NCBI GenBank assembly: GCA_028583415.1 | Contig: CM053276.1 | Location: forward strand, 14,219,774-14,283,773 | Direction: 5' to 3' | Length of the DNA stretch: 64,000 nt | From: Protea cynaroides | Lineage: Eukaryota; Streptophyta; Magnoliopsida; Proteales; Proteaceae | Part shown: positions 45,456 through 56,640 of the stretch, one piece after another | Position numbering within the stretch: position 1 is the first letter of the stretch | Layout: each line of letters starts with the position of its first letter | Notes under the pieces: model-generated | Told to the model about the DNA's origin: nothing | Databases searched by the model: none | Seen by the model: the letters and a program-made list of their open reading frames with translations, nothing else | Made by a program: the position numbers and the translations under genes

Positions 45456-47862
45456 GTATGAATGTTATATGGGGATACACAAATCTACTAGTACAACTGA
45501 TATTTTTGTCTTTCCTCTGGTCACTTTCATATGTATTATCTTACAAGGGTTCTCTTAAATTTCTTAATTAAAAAGAATATGATTTGTAGAAGTAAAGAAA
45601 CAGGTACAAATTCAACTCTAAACTTCGTCAAATTAAGTAAAATTAATAGAAAATTTGGATACAAGAAGCTGTATTTTCCATGCGTTCCTTTGGTTAGTTC
45701 CAACTTCCAAGCAACCTTATATTATGTTTTCTAAGATGAATTTATACTTTCCTTCCTGTAGGCTCTGTCTGTTTCAATGTAAATGGGCAGAAGTAAAATA
45801 AATGGATTAAACCCTGTTCTAATCACCTTTTTTTTTTTTTTTCTTGAACCGGTTTCATATGAATTTGTGACATTTTCTGTAACTATATCATAATATGTAC
45901 AGTTTTTACATATACTATATTTGAAGATTTAAACTCAAAACCTAATAGATAAAGTACAAATCTCCTACCAAATAACATGACAATCAGAAGCAAATTCATG
46001 AAAACTTATTATTATTATACTTTAATTCTTCAAATTCAGACAAACTCGGTTGATTTGTCGTAATTGTGAAACCCGAATCTGACTGGTTCCCCTGCCGGGT
46101 ACCCTCCAATGGATCGATTGGACATTGACGGGTGAGGGTTGTGGGAGGGTACCCGTACAAGGAGAGGATCCAGGTTCTTGCCATACCTAGTAATTGTGAA
46201 GTTTTATATCAGAGTCCAATTACCCAGTGCTAGCAAAGAAAGGAATGAGAAGTAAACATTTTCCAAAACAATCTTTTATTTCTGTAATTTAGGTCCATCA
46301 AAACCAAACCCAGAACAGAAAAGTTCAAGAAATCAAGTGATGGAGAAAGAACAGGGAGACACAAAGATAGAGACTATTATCTCGAAATAAAAGGCAAACC
46401 CCCGATTTGAATATCTAGGTTGTTGAGCAGCTTGAACCGTGAGAGATGAAAACGGGTTCGGTTACAGATTTAAAATTAAAATCTTCATTTTAAAATTATG
46501 AAAGTGTACCTTTTGTCATTTTAAAACCTCAAAATGGAAACAATGTACAAAAAATCGGATACCACGGTTTAAAAATCTGAAAAATTGAAAATGAGAAGAA
46601 GAAGCAAGGTTTTCCTGAAAGCTATAATTTTTTTTGGGGGGTGTGTTTTTTATTCAATAAACTTGGGGGTTCTTACTTCTTACTATAATGATGAAGATCA
46701 AACATGAATAATAGACTATTCAAAAGAGGGCTACAGGATTCTGAATCGTCTTTGAAGTTTGACCAGATTCAATTCAAAAATCCCTTTAAACCCATTGAAA
46801 TTACTCTCACTAGCCAGGAAAATCGATCACCTATTTGATAATTTTCTAAAAAATCCGCCCACGTATAATGAGGTTAACGGCTTCCAGAAATTCCAAGAAA
46901 AACAGCAGAGTCTGATACTGTGGCAGCAGAGGAAAGAGTCAAGGGGGACAACGGTTACTTTGACAATCGGGCGATTCTGACTTTCAATTCTCCACCGTGT
47001 CATTAGTCAAATCATGAAAAATGTAAAACTATGATCTGATTGTAAATCTCCATCACCATCTTAGAACTTAGAACTAGAACCTTTCTCGAACAAGCTGACC
47101 CTGATAAACTCTAATCAGTCTAAAATACCCCATTAGTGCATAAAGATTTACCCAATTAACACAAAAGATCACAGTACCCAATTGGATTCCGCCTCAAAAT
47201 CCTTTCTTCATGTCCGCTTTTAGGGCTTTTAGGGCTTTTAGGGTTCTTGCTCATATTAATGGAAGATTATGGTTTATCTGGTTTTAATTCAAACTTGCTG
47301 AATTGAAGTTGTCTATCCTTAAATCGCATTTTTTAGGCTTACCTATAGTAGATAAATTAGTATAATCGAAGCATATAAACTAATGAATAGAAAAACATTT
47401 TCAGCTTTTGATTATTCTATTCACAAGAGCAACTTGCCCAGAAATTCGTAAATTATTAGTTTTGAAAAGAAAGCTTAGCTGCTAGTAAGAAATCATAAAT
47501 AATCAATCCATGATTCTTCAATAAATTATTGAAATAAATAAAAACTAGAGATTGAAAAATTCTGAGAATCAAAAGAATGCATAGATCAAGCTAACAAGAA
47601 AATTAAAGTAGAGAAAGAGAATCTCATTTGGGGGTACCTTGTTGTTGGGATTGTTCTTGACTTGCTCTGCTCCCAGGTGGTCGTTATTAGTAAAGTGACT
47701 GGCGGAGGTTGAGCCCGGTCGATCGTCGGTGGAATGGAAGCTAAGGATTCCAAGGGAGGATAAGAGGACGAGGAAGAAGAGGAACATCACCAAGAGATGC
47801 AGCCATAGGAGCCATGATACCCCTGGAAATTCAATGATGAAATCGTCGCCAGAAGGAAACAT
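44913..47862 (-). CDS. Membrane-anchored small protein with PROPEP-like helix, two-exon candidate
   Basis: Proposed model: exon 1 is 47638-47862 (75 codons, ends AAG/GTACCC) and exon 2 is 44913-45275 (120 codons, starts after TGATACAG). Both are phase 0, giving 195 aa. Exon 1 has MFPSGDDFIIEFPGVSW and then one strongly hydrophobic segment (LLWLHLLVMFLFFLVLLSSL). Exon 2 has an acidic stretch (DDDEEEIEEMEE) and then VNPCYYLGQFFKPFLRCFGL, which resembles the PROPEP helix. No Pep-like C-terminus with Gly(-7) and Asn is seen. The intron would be 2.36 kb and includes a (TA)n tract. Each exon reads as protein-like; joining them is inference. The real protein may be spliced differently at its 3' end (a possible acceptor TTTGATGCAG at about 44905). 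Confidence 0.4.
45396..45451 (+). repeat. (TA)n microsatellite
   Basis: About 28 TA units within the proposed intron of the membrane-anchored gene. Confidence 0.95.
47213..47250 (+). repeat. Telomere-like TTTTAGGGC repeats
   Basis: TTTTAGGGC occurs three times in a row, then TTTTAGGGTT. Each contains the plant telomere/telobox core TTTAGGG. It lies in the proposed intron of the minus-strand gene and may instead be an interstitial telomeric relic or a transcription-factor site. Confidence 0.6.
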
Positions 47863-47879
47863 ATATTTCAGACGATTTT

Positions 47880-49448
47880 AACTACTTACAGATTGCAGAA
47901 GATCAGAGAAGAGAGATGAAGAAGAGGAAAAAGAGAGAGAAATGGGAAGGTGGGTGGGTGGGTGCCTGCGTGGGGTTAGATTGAAGGGGAGGGGATGAGA
48001 AAACGTAGAAGGGAAATTTTATTAAGAGTGGGACGGTTGGAGATGGGATTAGTGACGTCATCAGATGTTAACTTCATGAAATTAATGAACAAATGGCCAA
48101 TGTTTGGATGTGAGACATTTCCGATATTTGTGGTGAGACATTTCGAAGATGGAAAAAAGATGCCAGATAACAAATAAATATGAATAAAGAAAGAGGTAGA
48201 CGAAAAGGAAGGCAATCTTTAACAAAGGAAAGGAAAGGAAAGGAAAAGAAAGCGACCTTCTGTCTTTTACATGGTTTTTCTTCATTTGTTAATTCATATT
48301 TCTTAAGCATAAGTAAAAGTGGGGTTCTACCAAAAAATAAAGTACAAGTGGGGTAGAAAAAAAAAATATCTGATAAAATCCATGGCGATGTTTGGATATT
48401 AAGAAAAGAATAAAAAAACATAAAACAAAAAACATGGATGAAAGAAACAATGAATTCTTTATAGGAAAAAGTTTATTCGATCTGACATCTTAGGTAAGGG
48501 GGACGTAGAGCAGAGTATCTCACCCTTAAAAAGATACAAAGTCTCTTACTCTCTTGTACTTAAAGTTTCTATAATACCCTTTTCCTTTGTCCAATCATAA
48601 ACCACCCACAACAATCTCTTTTTGAAAACTATTCACCCATCGAATCTTTCCCCTTCTTTGTATGTCTATTTCTTTTCTCCATTTTAAAGTTTGCTTAAAA
48701 CTAAAGATGTCAGATGAGACAATTCCGAGTAATTGAACGGTCCCAAACTAGTTTCAGTCTCCATGGGGCATTCCTAGAACCATCCCATTTAATAAAAAAT
48801 CCCAAAACTAAAAATTCGTCACATTTAATAAGAGGATGGTCTGGTTCCAATTCCTTAACAGTTTTGGGCATTAATTTCGACAAATTATGTATCAGTGTTA
48901 ATTTTTTTTTTTTTTCTTGGTAGAATAGTGTTAGTTGATTGGCAATGACATTCAAAAGAATTAAATCATAGAGAAGACAAGAAAAATCAAAGAAATGTAC
49001 CAAATACAAATGAAAAGTCGAAGAGAAATCAAATAGATCAGAGATAATCTCAAAAAAAAATCAAAGAAGAGAGTCCTCAAACAAGAGTAGAGAAACAAAG
49101 AAAGATTAAATTCATATCCAATAATAAGACATAGAGAAGATGAAATTCAAGAGGCAAATTCAGATTAAAAAGGGTTCTTTACGGTATGTAGATTTGGTTT
49201 TTGGGAGAAGAGTGATATGCATTCTATTCCTTATTAAGATATCGGTTTTAGACCCATTGGAAAATCCATTCCATTTAATAGTAGAATGATTCTAAAATGG
49301 ATTTTAGCGAATCAGCCCTGAGACAGTTCTGAGCCCAAATTGATACCCTTAGCTTAACAAGATTAAAGTACATTAAATATTTAATACAAGATATCTCATA
49401 TGATTGATGTGATGATGGATTTGATATTGGGTCTAGCAATATGAGTTA
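47880..49448. other. No coding region; likely promoter/leader of the 47862 gene, then MITE debris
   Basis: 47880-47995 is GAGA-rich and would be the 5' leader on minus. (GGAAA)n lies at 48226-48250. GATGTTTGGATATTAAGAAA near 48388 is MITE-like. No frame is supported. Confidence 0.4.
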
Positions 49449-49600
49449 GTCTCACCGGTATGTATATGTATTCACCATGAGATCTTATCACCATTGATGT
49501 GGTATGAAACCCACCTCCAGAGTGTAGGACCCACTGAATAAGGACCGTGATAGAATCTTAGAAAGGATACAAGTACATATCGGTGATCTATTATCATACG
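49449..49600. mobile_element. Small palindromic MITE, copy 1
   Basis: The left end GTCTCACCGGTATGTATATG pairs with the right end GTACATATCGGTGATC. The centre shares CCACCTCCAGAGTGTAGGACC with the element at 60440-60600 (CCACCTCTAGAGTGTGGGACC). No coding. Confidence 0.6.
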
Positions 49601-50181
49601 TCTACTTTGAGATCATAACTGTATTTGAGTTTATCCTTATTAAAGTCTTTTATTTAAAATTTTAATCAAACCATAGAGTTCTCATCCTAACACATAGTAA
49701 GAGTATTAATAATTTAATATCGATTTTTATTAAAATAATATTTAAACCGACTAGGACCTAGGATTGGATTAGAGATTGATCAAGTCAAAAACTGATATGA
49801 ATCGATCTTATAGACTGATCTGATACCGATAACTTGAACAATACCTGCAAATACTCCAATCCATTTTCTCAAATTTTTTTTACATATTCATACATAATGG
49901 GGAATATATAAATGTTACGTACCTTAATACAAAAAAAAAAAAAATAATAATAAAATAATACATGCCGTCTTGTGAGTTCTGTGGAAAATATATACCTTTG
50001 TGATCCCAAAATTTTGCCTAAGAAAAAAAATAATTCCTATAAAATATGTTTCTAGGGCAGGCTTTGTACCACGTGTGCGGATGTGTACCATGCAGTAATT
50101 CGTTGGATGTTCTCCAGTAGATTCTTTCCCCATTACTCCCAACTCCCAAGTCTGAACTCCAAAATAAAAAAAATAAAAAAT

Positions 50182-50260
<79 letters not shown>

Positions 50261-50765
50261 CAGTTACGGGTTTGGCATGAGCTATCAGATTAGATTTTCT
50301 AGCATTTCGATAAACTAAAAAATTGTATTTTCACAAGTCACAACCATCACTAATATGTTTTTTTTTTTTTTTCTATTTTTTGGAATCAAATTCCAGCATT
50401 TTAGGTGGAATTTTGTTTTCCTATTGATAATCAAGGCAGTTTGGATTCTGAGAAATGATAGATCGGATCGGGTTCGGCCTCAGCCAAACCCATGTAGCAA
50501 CCGAGTCAGCAGAGGTTGCAAAGGCCGATCTAATATGACAAGTAAAATTCATGGGAGATGGGACTCATCCTAGGCTGATTCTGATTTAGATTAGCCAATC
50601 CCGTGTTCGACTCTGTGCGCTTAATTTCATCAGTAGTCTAGGACAATGAATGCATCTTCATAAATCTACTCAATCGATTGGTCTTTCCATCTAATAATTC
50701 AAACTTTTAGATTGAAGTCTAACCTGATACTAAAGTTCATTCTTGGAGATTTTAATTTGACATCT
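49601..50765. other. No recognisable gene; (TA)n at 50198-50256
   Basis: A-runs and about 29 TA units at 50198-50256. 50440-50600 has GATCGGATCGGGTTCGGCC, possible LTR debris without ends. Confidence 0.4.
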
Positions 50766-51233
50766 GGTGCATGTTTTGTAAAAATGAATCTGGAATGAAT
50801 TTCAGATTTGGTGGTGGTGGCGGCGATGGTGGTAGTTGGTGGTGGATGGTGGGAGGTGGGAGGTGGTGGGTGGTGGTGGAGGTGGCGTGGCCGTGGCTGT
50901 GGCGGTGACTGTGGGGGTGGCAGTGGTAACATCATTGGCAGCTGCGGTGGGGGTGGTGGTGGGTGGTGGTGGCAGCGGTGGTGGTGGGTAGTCGGTGGGG
51001 GTGGTGGGGGTGGTGGCGGTAGTGGGCTATGACTTCTGATTTTTTACTATCTTTTGGCTCCGGCTCTGGAAAAGTAAATATTTTGACTCTCAAATTTTTG
51101 TTCTGAGAGTCATTTTTTGAACTGATTGAGTCCATGGGAGCTGGAATCAACATGGTGTTACTAAACACTTTCTGACTCCCTGGGAGTCCAAATCAAAAGT
51201 AAAGTGGGAGCAGAGCGTTACCAAACAAGAACT
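50766..51233. mobile_element. TIR element with (GGT)n core, copy 3 of 4
   Basis: The left end GGTGCATGTTTTGTAAAAAT (50766) and the right end on minus AGTTCTTGTTTGGTAACGCTC correspond to the ends of copies 1, 2 and 4, with TTA beyond the right end. The core 50811-51020 is GGT/GGC/GGA. It is more diverged than the other copies, and the left target duplication is not clear. The open Trp/Gly frame across the core is repeat-driven. Confidence 0.65.
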
Positions 51234-51530
51234 TAACATAAAAATGGGTTTCAAATGAGAAGGGAATATGGAAGTTTGGTTTTAGAGGACATGGAAAAGA
51301 TGGAGTGTTTGGGAAATTACAAGATAAATTGGAAACCTCAAAAAATAACCTTTATGGGAGTCCGAATCAAAAGCAGAGTAGTAGCTTAGTGTAAACAAAC
51401 AAGCACCTAACATAAAAATGGGTTTCAAATGGGAAGGGAATATCAAAGTTTGGTTTTTAGAGGACATGGAAAAGATGGAGAGTTTGGGAAATTACAAGAT
51501 AAAGTTTTAAATTGAAATTTTTATTTTTCA
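51181..51530 (+). repeat. 174-bp imperfect tandem duplication overlapping the copy 3 end
   Basis: TGGGAGTCC at 51181 and 51355, and GGTTTCAAATG at 51247 and 51421, give a period of 174 bp. The unit includes the right TIR of the GGT element plus about 110 bp of flank, so the second TIR (GTAAACAAACAAGCACC near 51392) is a duplicated end. Confidence 0.85.
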
Positions 51531-52179
51531 TTTTTGAGGAAAATTCAAATTGGATTTTGTTTTGAATTAGATATGGATATGGATATGAATGTGGATATGT
51601 ATCTTTTTAGAAGGGTAGTGATTTATAACTTTTGATATGAAGAGGTATACCCATACCTCTTGGAAATAATAATTTGAAAATGTATTTATTTTCTATAAAT
51701 AGAGGATGTTATTTCATTTCAATTCAAAAAAAGATTTAAATACAAATTCATATATCACTCTCTCTCTCTATGTCCTTCCAACTCTTGTTCCGTTTCACAT
51801 TACCAAGTTTACTCTGTACTCTTAACTGTTGATCTCAGCCATCGATTTTTCTGATGAGGTCTCGGATTTTGTGTGCACATATTGAGAAGGGCCTTAAGGG
51901 GCTATTTTATCTTGAAGGTTGACTCATATGAACCCACTGCACATAGAGGGTAAATACAATCTTAAAGAAAGTGTTCTGAACACGACTCAACCCGCTTTCT
52001 CTCAACATCCGATTTTTATTGTAAGTGTCAGTTTAATATTATATTATTTTACATTATAAGTTATTGCATATTCATATTACAGACATACTACTTTAAGTGA
52101 TTTGTGTTAATCATTGCATATTATATTACTCTTAAACAATTCCATATTGTTGTTTATATATATATATATATATATATAT

Positions 52180-52219
<40 letters not shown>

Positions 52220-53077
52220 GTTATAGTAATCGGTAGTTGGTGCCGAAATTGGAATTAAGAGAGAGAGAGAAGGACGGGAAGGGGGGTGTGAAACACCAAT
52301 GGTGAGACTATGAAAGTGAAACCAAGGTTATATTAATCGGTAGTCAGTACCGAAATTGGAATCAATCTTGACCGATCAAGATCGGTTGGAATCGGACTAT
52401 CTTTCTCTCGTGTCATCCTCTTGTTTCGGCTAACAAACTATAAACGGTATCGTATGTGAAGAAGTTCAAATATACATGCATTAATCCCTGGTCTACCATC
52501 ACGGCATCACTCAATTCCAAAGCAACTACTCTGCTTATCATATCTTCTGTTCGCCTGGGTTTCCCACTGCTTAGAAGAACAATTAATCCTAGATCCATCC
52601 ATTTGAGGGAGATCAAATTGCACCCTTTTTTATCCAATAAAAAAATCTACTTGAAATCAGATCTATGTCGAATGATATTGTCAAGAAAAAATATTTTGTT
52701 TTGATTCAACCCATTGATCAGAACGATGGATAAATAGGTTATAAATCAATTTTTTTTTATATGTAGATGGTTAACACATGGCAATTATTCTCTTCATTTT
52801 TTTTTTTTTTTTTTTTTTTTTTGCTAACGACTTTGGCAACTATTCTCCCATATGATTGACACTTGTTACAAATGATAAATTAAAAGTAAAAAATAATAAT
52901 GAATCAATACAAACCCTTGATTCCAATTCCTATAATTTGGATGAGAAAAAAAATACAAACATAAAGAAAGAAAGAAAAAAAAAAAAGAACAAACATCAAC
53001 CACCAGACATATCGATGAGAAGAACAGTAGTTGATCATCAGGCAAAACTATTGACTATAAATTAAGTTACATAACTG
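51531..53077. other. No recognisable gene; (TA)n and a short local duplication
   Basis: (TA)n at about 52158-52210. GGTTATAGTAATCGGTAGTTGG at about 52220 is repeated as GGTTATATTAATCGGTAGTC near 52326, each followed by ACCGAAATTGGAAT-type sequence. A run of about 26 T lies at 52797-52822. No supported frame. Confidence 0.4.
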
Positions 53078-53170
53078 CTAATTGATCCCTCCTCCAGGTC
53101 CTCGATTCGGATTCCCCTTTGACGGCGGACCGGAGCGACTTCTCTGCAAAACAATTAACTTATTTAATGG

Positions 53171-53211
<41 letters not shown>

Positions 53212-53343
53212 TGATAATTCACATACCTGTTCATAATTTGTAAGACGAAATATCCTGAGAAAAGCTCTTCTGAGCTGTGGAAAACAATCCCAGCCGTTGT
53301 AAGGAAATCGCCGGCGAGATTTTGTTATTAAGCCGTCTTCCAT
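53078..53343 (-). CDS. Plant elicitor peptide precursor (PROPEP-like), locus C, two exons
   Basis: Exon 1 is 53227-53343 (39 codons, ending CAG/GTATGT), the intron 53144-53226 (83 bp, acceptor TTTTGCAG), and exon 2 53078-53143 (21 codons plus TAG), all phase 0, giving 60 aa. Exon 1: MEDGLITKSRRRFP, then CFPQLRRAFLRIFRL, an amphipathic helix in the place of the PROPEP helix. Exon 2 is basic and ends PPSKGNPNRGPGGGIN. Aligned without gaps to locus A (PPSRPSIDSGSPSQTN), it shares PPS, a basic residue, Gly at -7 and terminal Asn. There is no signal peptide. It is shorter than usual family members (about 90-150 aa). A TATA box and W-boxes lie upstream. It could instead be another Gly/Pro-rich signalling peptide. 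Confidence 0.6.
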
Positions 53344-53406
53344 CTTCTTCTTCTTCTTAGTTGAAGATAGCTTGGTTTTGTTAGGGTGGTCCTTTCGGTT
53401 CAAGAA

Positions 53407-53515
53407 ATATATAGAAAATGCAAGTTCAAGCAATGAACAGGAAATCCATGCAACTGACCTAAAAAAAAAAAATAATGGAACTCAGTAGCTTTGGAATTGT
53501 CTCTATCCGTTGACC
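53407..53515 (-). promoter_or_regulatory. Candidate promoter of locus C: TATA box and W-box
   Basis: On minus, CTATATATTTC (53405-53415) lies about 65 bp upstream of the start codon. TTGACC (plus strand 53510-53515) lies 167 bp upstream, and another TTGACY on minus is at 53783-53788. It is consistent with WRKY control; inferred only. Confidence 0.4.
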
Positions 53516-54937
53516 TTTTTATTATATTTTTGCATCCATGAAATCCATGTGCAGCATCTAACTGGGTTTAATTTGTCATACCCCATTTTACCTGGAAATT
53601 CATGTGAACATGTTAATTATATTGCAGTTGTTTTCTAGCCCTTGTGGTGATGTGGTTAAAAAACATGTTCATTTTACAGTTAAGGTGATTGTCCATCATT
53701 TGGACAAATGGGACAATCCAGCAATTAAGATGTTTAATTTATCGAATAGTCTTCTGATTGTGATTCCTCAAACACTAGGAAGAGTCAACCAATATGTCTG
53801 TGTTGGGAGGATAATAGCAATAATTGTTCACACCATTCAATGAGGGATAGGGATATAGTTGGAGTTCTTACATTTGCTTCTCTGAATTTCTTGAGAATGA
53901 ATACCCGCATTAGTACCCCATCTAGACGTATACGAGATGTTAAAAAATGAGTCTTTAATATAAAGGTTGTTTCTTTTTTTTCTTTTTTTTTGTGTTTTAG
54001 TTATGTTGTAGCTTAGTTCCAATTATTGTTGTCGATCTTGTGTGTGTTTTGTTTGGGCATTTCACGAGGTTCCAGTTTGTTGTGTTCTCCCTTTCAGATC
54101 AATAAATTATTTACATAGGCAGAAAAAAAAATATTCATGTACACTTGTGAACGTCAACTTGTGGGAATATTGCCCGACTTTAATTACAAGGAGATGGATT
54201 GACATGGGATTGGTCTTCTTTATTCCCTACATATCACCTTAATTGCTAGGATCGCTCTTGCCAATTGTGCCGACAAGGTACCATGCAATCACTAAATTTT
54301 GCTGCAAGTAATAGAGAGTACTAGAGCTGCAAGGGTGGGGGGAAGGGGAAAGAGGTTGCCTTAAGGAGTTAAAGGTACGATGCGAGTCAAACATATGACC
54401 TCCTATGTGTATCCACTAAACTAGTAGAACACCAACCAAGTTGGACGTTAGGGTTTGTTGGGTACAAATAATACTATCCAGTGGAAACACGACACGTGCA
54501 CATCGCTAAAGCACTCAGCTCATCAAGGTTTGAAATGTCTATTCACAAAAAACCACTCCAGAGTACACATTGGTCATTACCTACGAAAGCCAAGGGTAAA
54601 ATTGACCATATGAATTCTGGCATCCAAAGCCGCGGGGACCCACATTAAAGACCTATATATAATTAATAGGCACAACCACCAACGACACATCACTTAAATA
54701 TTAATTTTATGAACTTTGGCCTCCATTGGTCTGACACTTTATAAGTTCCACCTCTTTTGTCTCCTACCTCGGCCAATTCATCTTGGTACTATTACCATCA
54801 TAACACTTCCTATCCTGTTTTAACTATTTCTTTGATCGGATTTCTTGAATGACTCGACCCCATTATTTATTTATGGTCTAATATCCTAACTTAAACATCA
54901 AAATGATCACAGGGTAAGATCCCGACGAGGATTCTAA
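53516..54937. other. No recognisable gene
   Basis: AT-rich to moderate GC. A 79-codon frame at 53604-53843 has no motif that I know. The last three bases (TAA, 54935-54937) are the target duplication of the next element. Confidence 0.4.
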
Positions 54938-55616
54938 GGGATTGTTTGATAACACTCTAGAATCTGGATTCTGGCTCCTGAAGCCAAAATAGAGTAAAAT
55001 TGCGTTTGGTAAACCAGTTCGGATTCTTTACTCCCACAGACTAAACCGGCTCCAAAATGATTCTAGAATCCAAATTTTTGGAATACTAAATAGATGTTTT
55101 TCTGCTCCAGAACATATTTTGGGAGAAGAAAAAACCACCCCACACCACTACTACCACCAACCACCACCAAACACCACCACCAGCCACCACCGTCCACCGC
55201 CATTGCCACCGCCACCCACCGCCACCCCCACCACCACCCACCGCTGTCACCAGCACCACCACCCACCGCCACCCCCACCCGCCAACACCACCCACCACTG
55301 CCACCATCCTCCACCACCTCTACCCACCCACCGCCACCAACACCACCACCCACCATCGCCACCACCACCACCACCACCCACCCACCATTGCCACCACCAT
55401 CCACCGCCACCCTTACCCACCCTCCACCACCATCACCAACCGTCACCACTCCCCACTGCTGCCACCATCCATCACCCATCACCATCACCACCACCACCTT
55501 GGAGTCCAAAATAAAATTACATTATCAAACATGTTTCTATTCCCAAATACTTTTGAAGTAAAAATAAAAATTTGAACCAGAAATAGAAAGCCCGGTATAA
55601 AAATTTTATCGGACCG
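54938..55616. mobile_element. TIR element with (ACC)n core, copy 4 of 4
   Basis: The left end is GGGATTGTTTGATAACACTC; the right end on minus is CGGTCCGATAAAATTTTTATACC. Both are flanked by TAA (54935-54937 and 55617-55619). Subterminal GAATCTGGATTCTGGCTCC is shared with copy 1. The core 55130-55500 is CCACC/CCACCAC with more variation than copy 1. Frames of 131-155 codons across it are repeat-driven. No transposase. Confidence 0.85.
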
Positions 55617-55619
55617 TAA

Positions 55620-55989
55620 AGGTAACAGGATTAGCTACATAAATATAAGCAAGGGCTCCATGTTTCAAAACAGGAGGAATCTTCCACGCTACACTAAATG
55701 GGATGTGGAATTTGGTCTCGTCAATGGTGATACTTTCCCATAAAATATAAACAGGCGTAAGCCAAAGTCATGCTGATCGCCATTAGTTTTCTGAATGCAT
55801 CTCCCGGTAAACATAATCTTCTACAAAACCGTACGAGGTATTCTACGAGTAATTAATACAAAAAATGGTAGCCTCATGAGCCTCAAGCTAATCACAATAT
55901 ATAAAAAGAAATATTGTCCACTTCAAGGTACATTAATGTAGATAAGCTTCTCTTTTGTGGTTTATTTTATTCTACCACCTGACAAAATA
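55620..55989. other. No recognisable gene
   Basis: About 370 bp of unassigned sequence between the TIR element and the viral fossil. Confidence 0.4.
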
Positions 55990-56199
55990 ATTTGATAATT
56001 TCAAATATATATATGACATCTTAAACCCATATAATTTTACTATCGTCTACATTGATGATGTTTTAGTTTTTTTCAAATACAATTGAATAACATTTCAAAT
56101 ATTTCAAAATATTTTTTAAAGTTATCAAAAATAGTGACTTAGTTCTATTCCAAAAAAAGATGAAATTTTTCCTTATCAAAGTCTGATTTTTAAGACATT

Positions 56200-56640
56200 A
56201 ATCAATTTGAAATGGGGGTGGTAAATATTTCTTTTGGAATAGAACTAAGCCACTATTTTTGATAACTTTAAAAAATATTTTGAGATATTTAAAATGTTGT
56301 TCAATTGCATTGAAAAAACTAAAACATCATCAATGTAGACGATGGTAAAGTTATATGAGTTTAAAATGCCATTCATAATGTAATAGAATTTACTAAGAGT
56401 ATTTTTTTAGGCCGAATGGCATGATATTCCATTCATAATGGTCAAAAAGTGTTGTGAAACCAATTTTGTATCGATCAGAGGGATGAATTTGAATTTGTCA
56501 AAATCGAGATTTCATATCAAATTTAGAGAATTTTTTTTTTTTTGTTGAAGACGCTGTAAAATATCTTTTTTGTTCGGGATTGGATACCTGATCTATTAGA
56601 TAGCTTGATTTAAATGTTTGTATTCTATGTTTTTTTTAGA
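56200..56640 (-). pseudogene. Caulimovirid reverse transcriptase fragment
   Basis: Short conserved words are readable on minus in order: YKHLNQAI, YPIPNK, PFGLK and YIDD, the order expected for a caulimovirid RT. Stops and several frameshifts separate them; the fragment ends near 56210. A second, plus-strand piece containing YIDD lies at 56000-56165. Confidence 0.65.

Noticed and set aside
55063..55561. 131- to 155-codon frames of Pro/His/Thr or Gly/Val
   Set aside because: Repeat core of TIR element copy 4.
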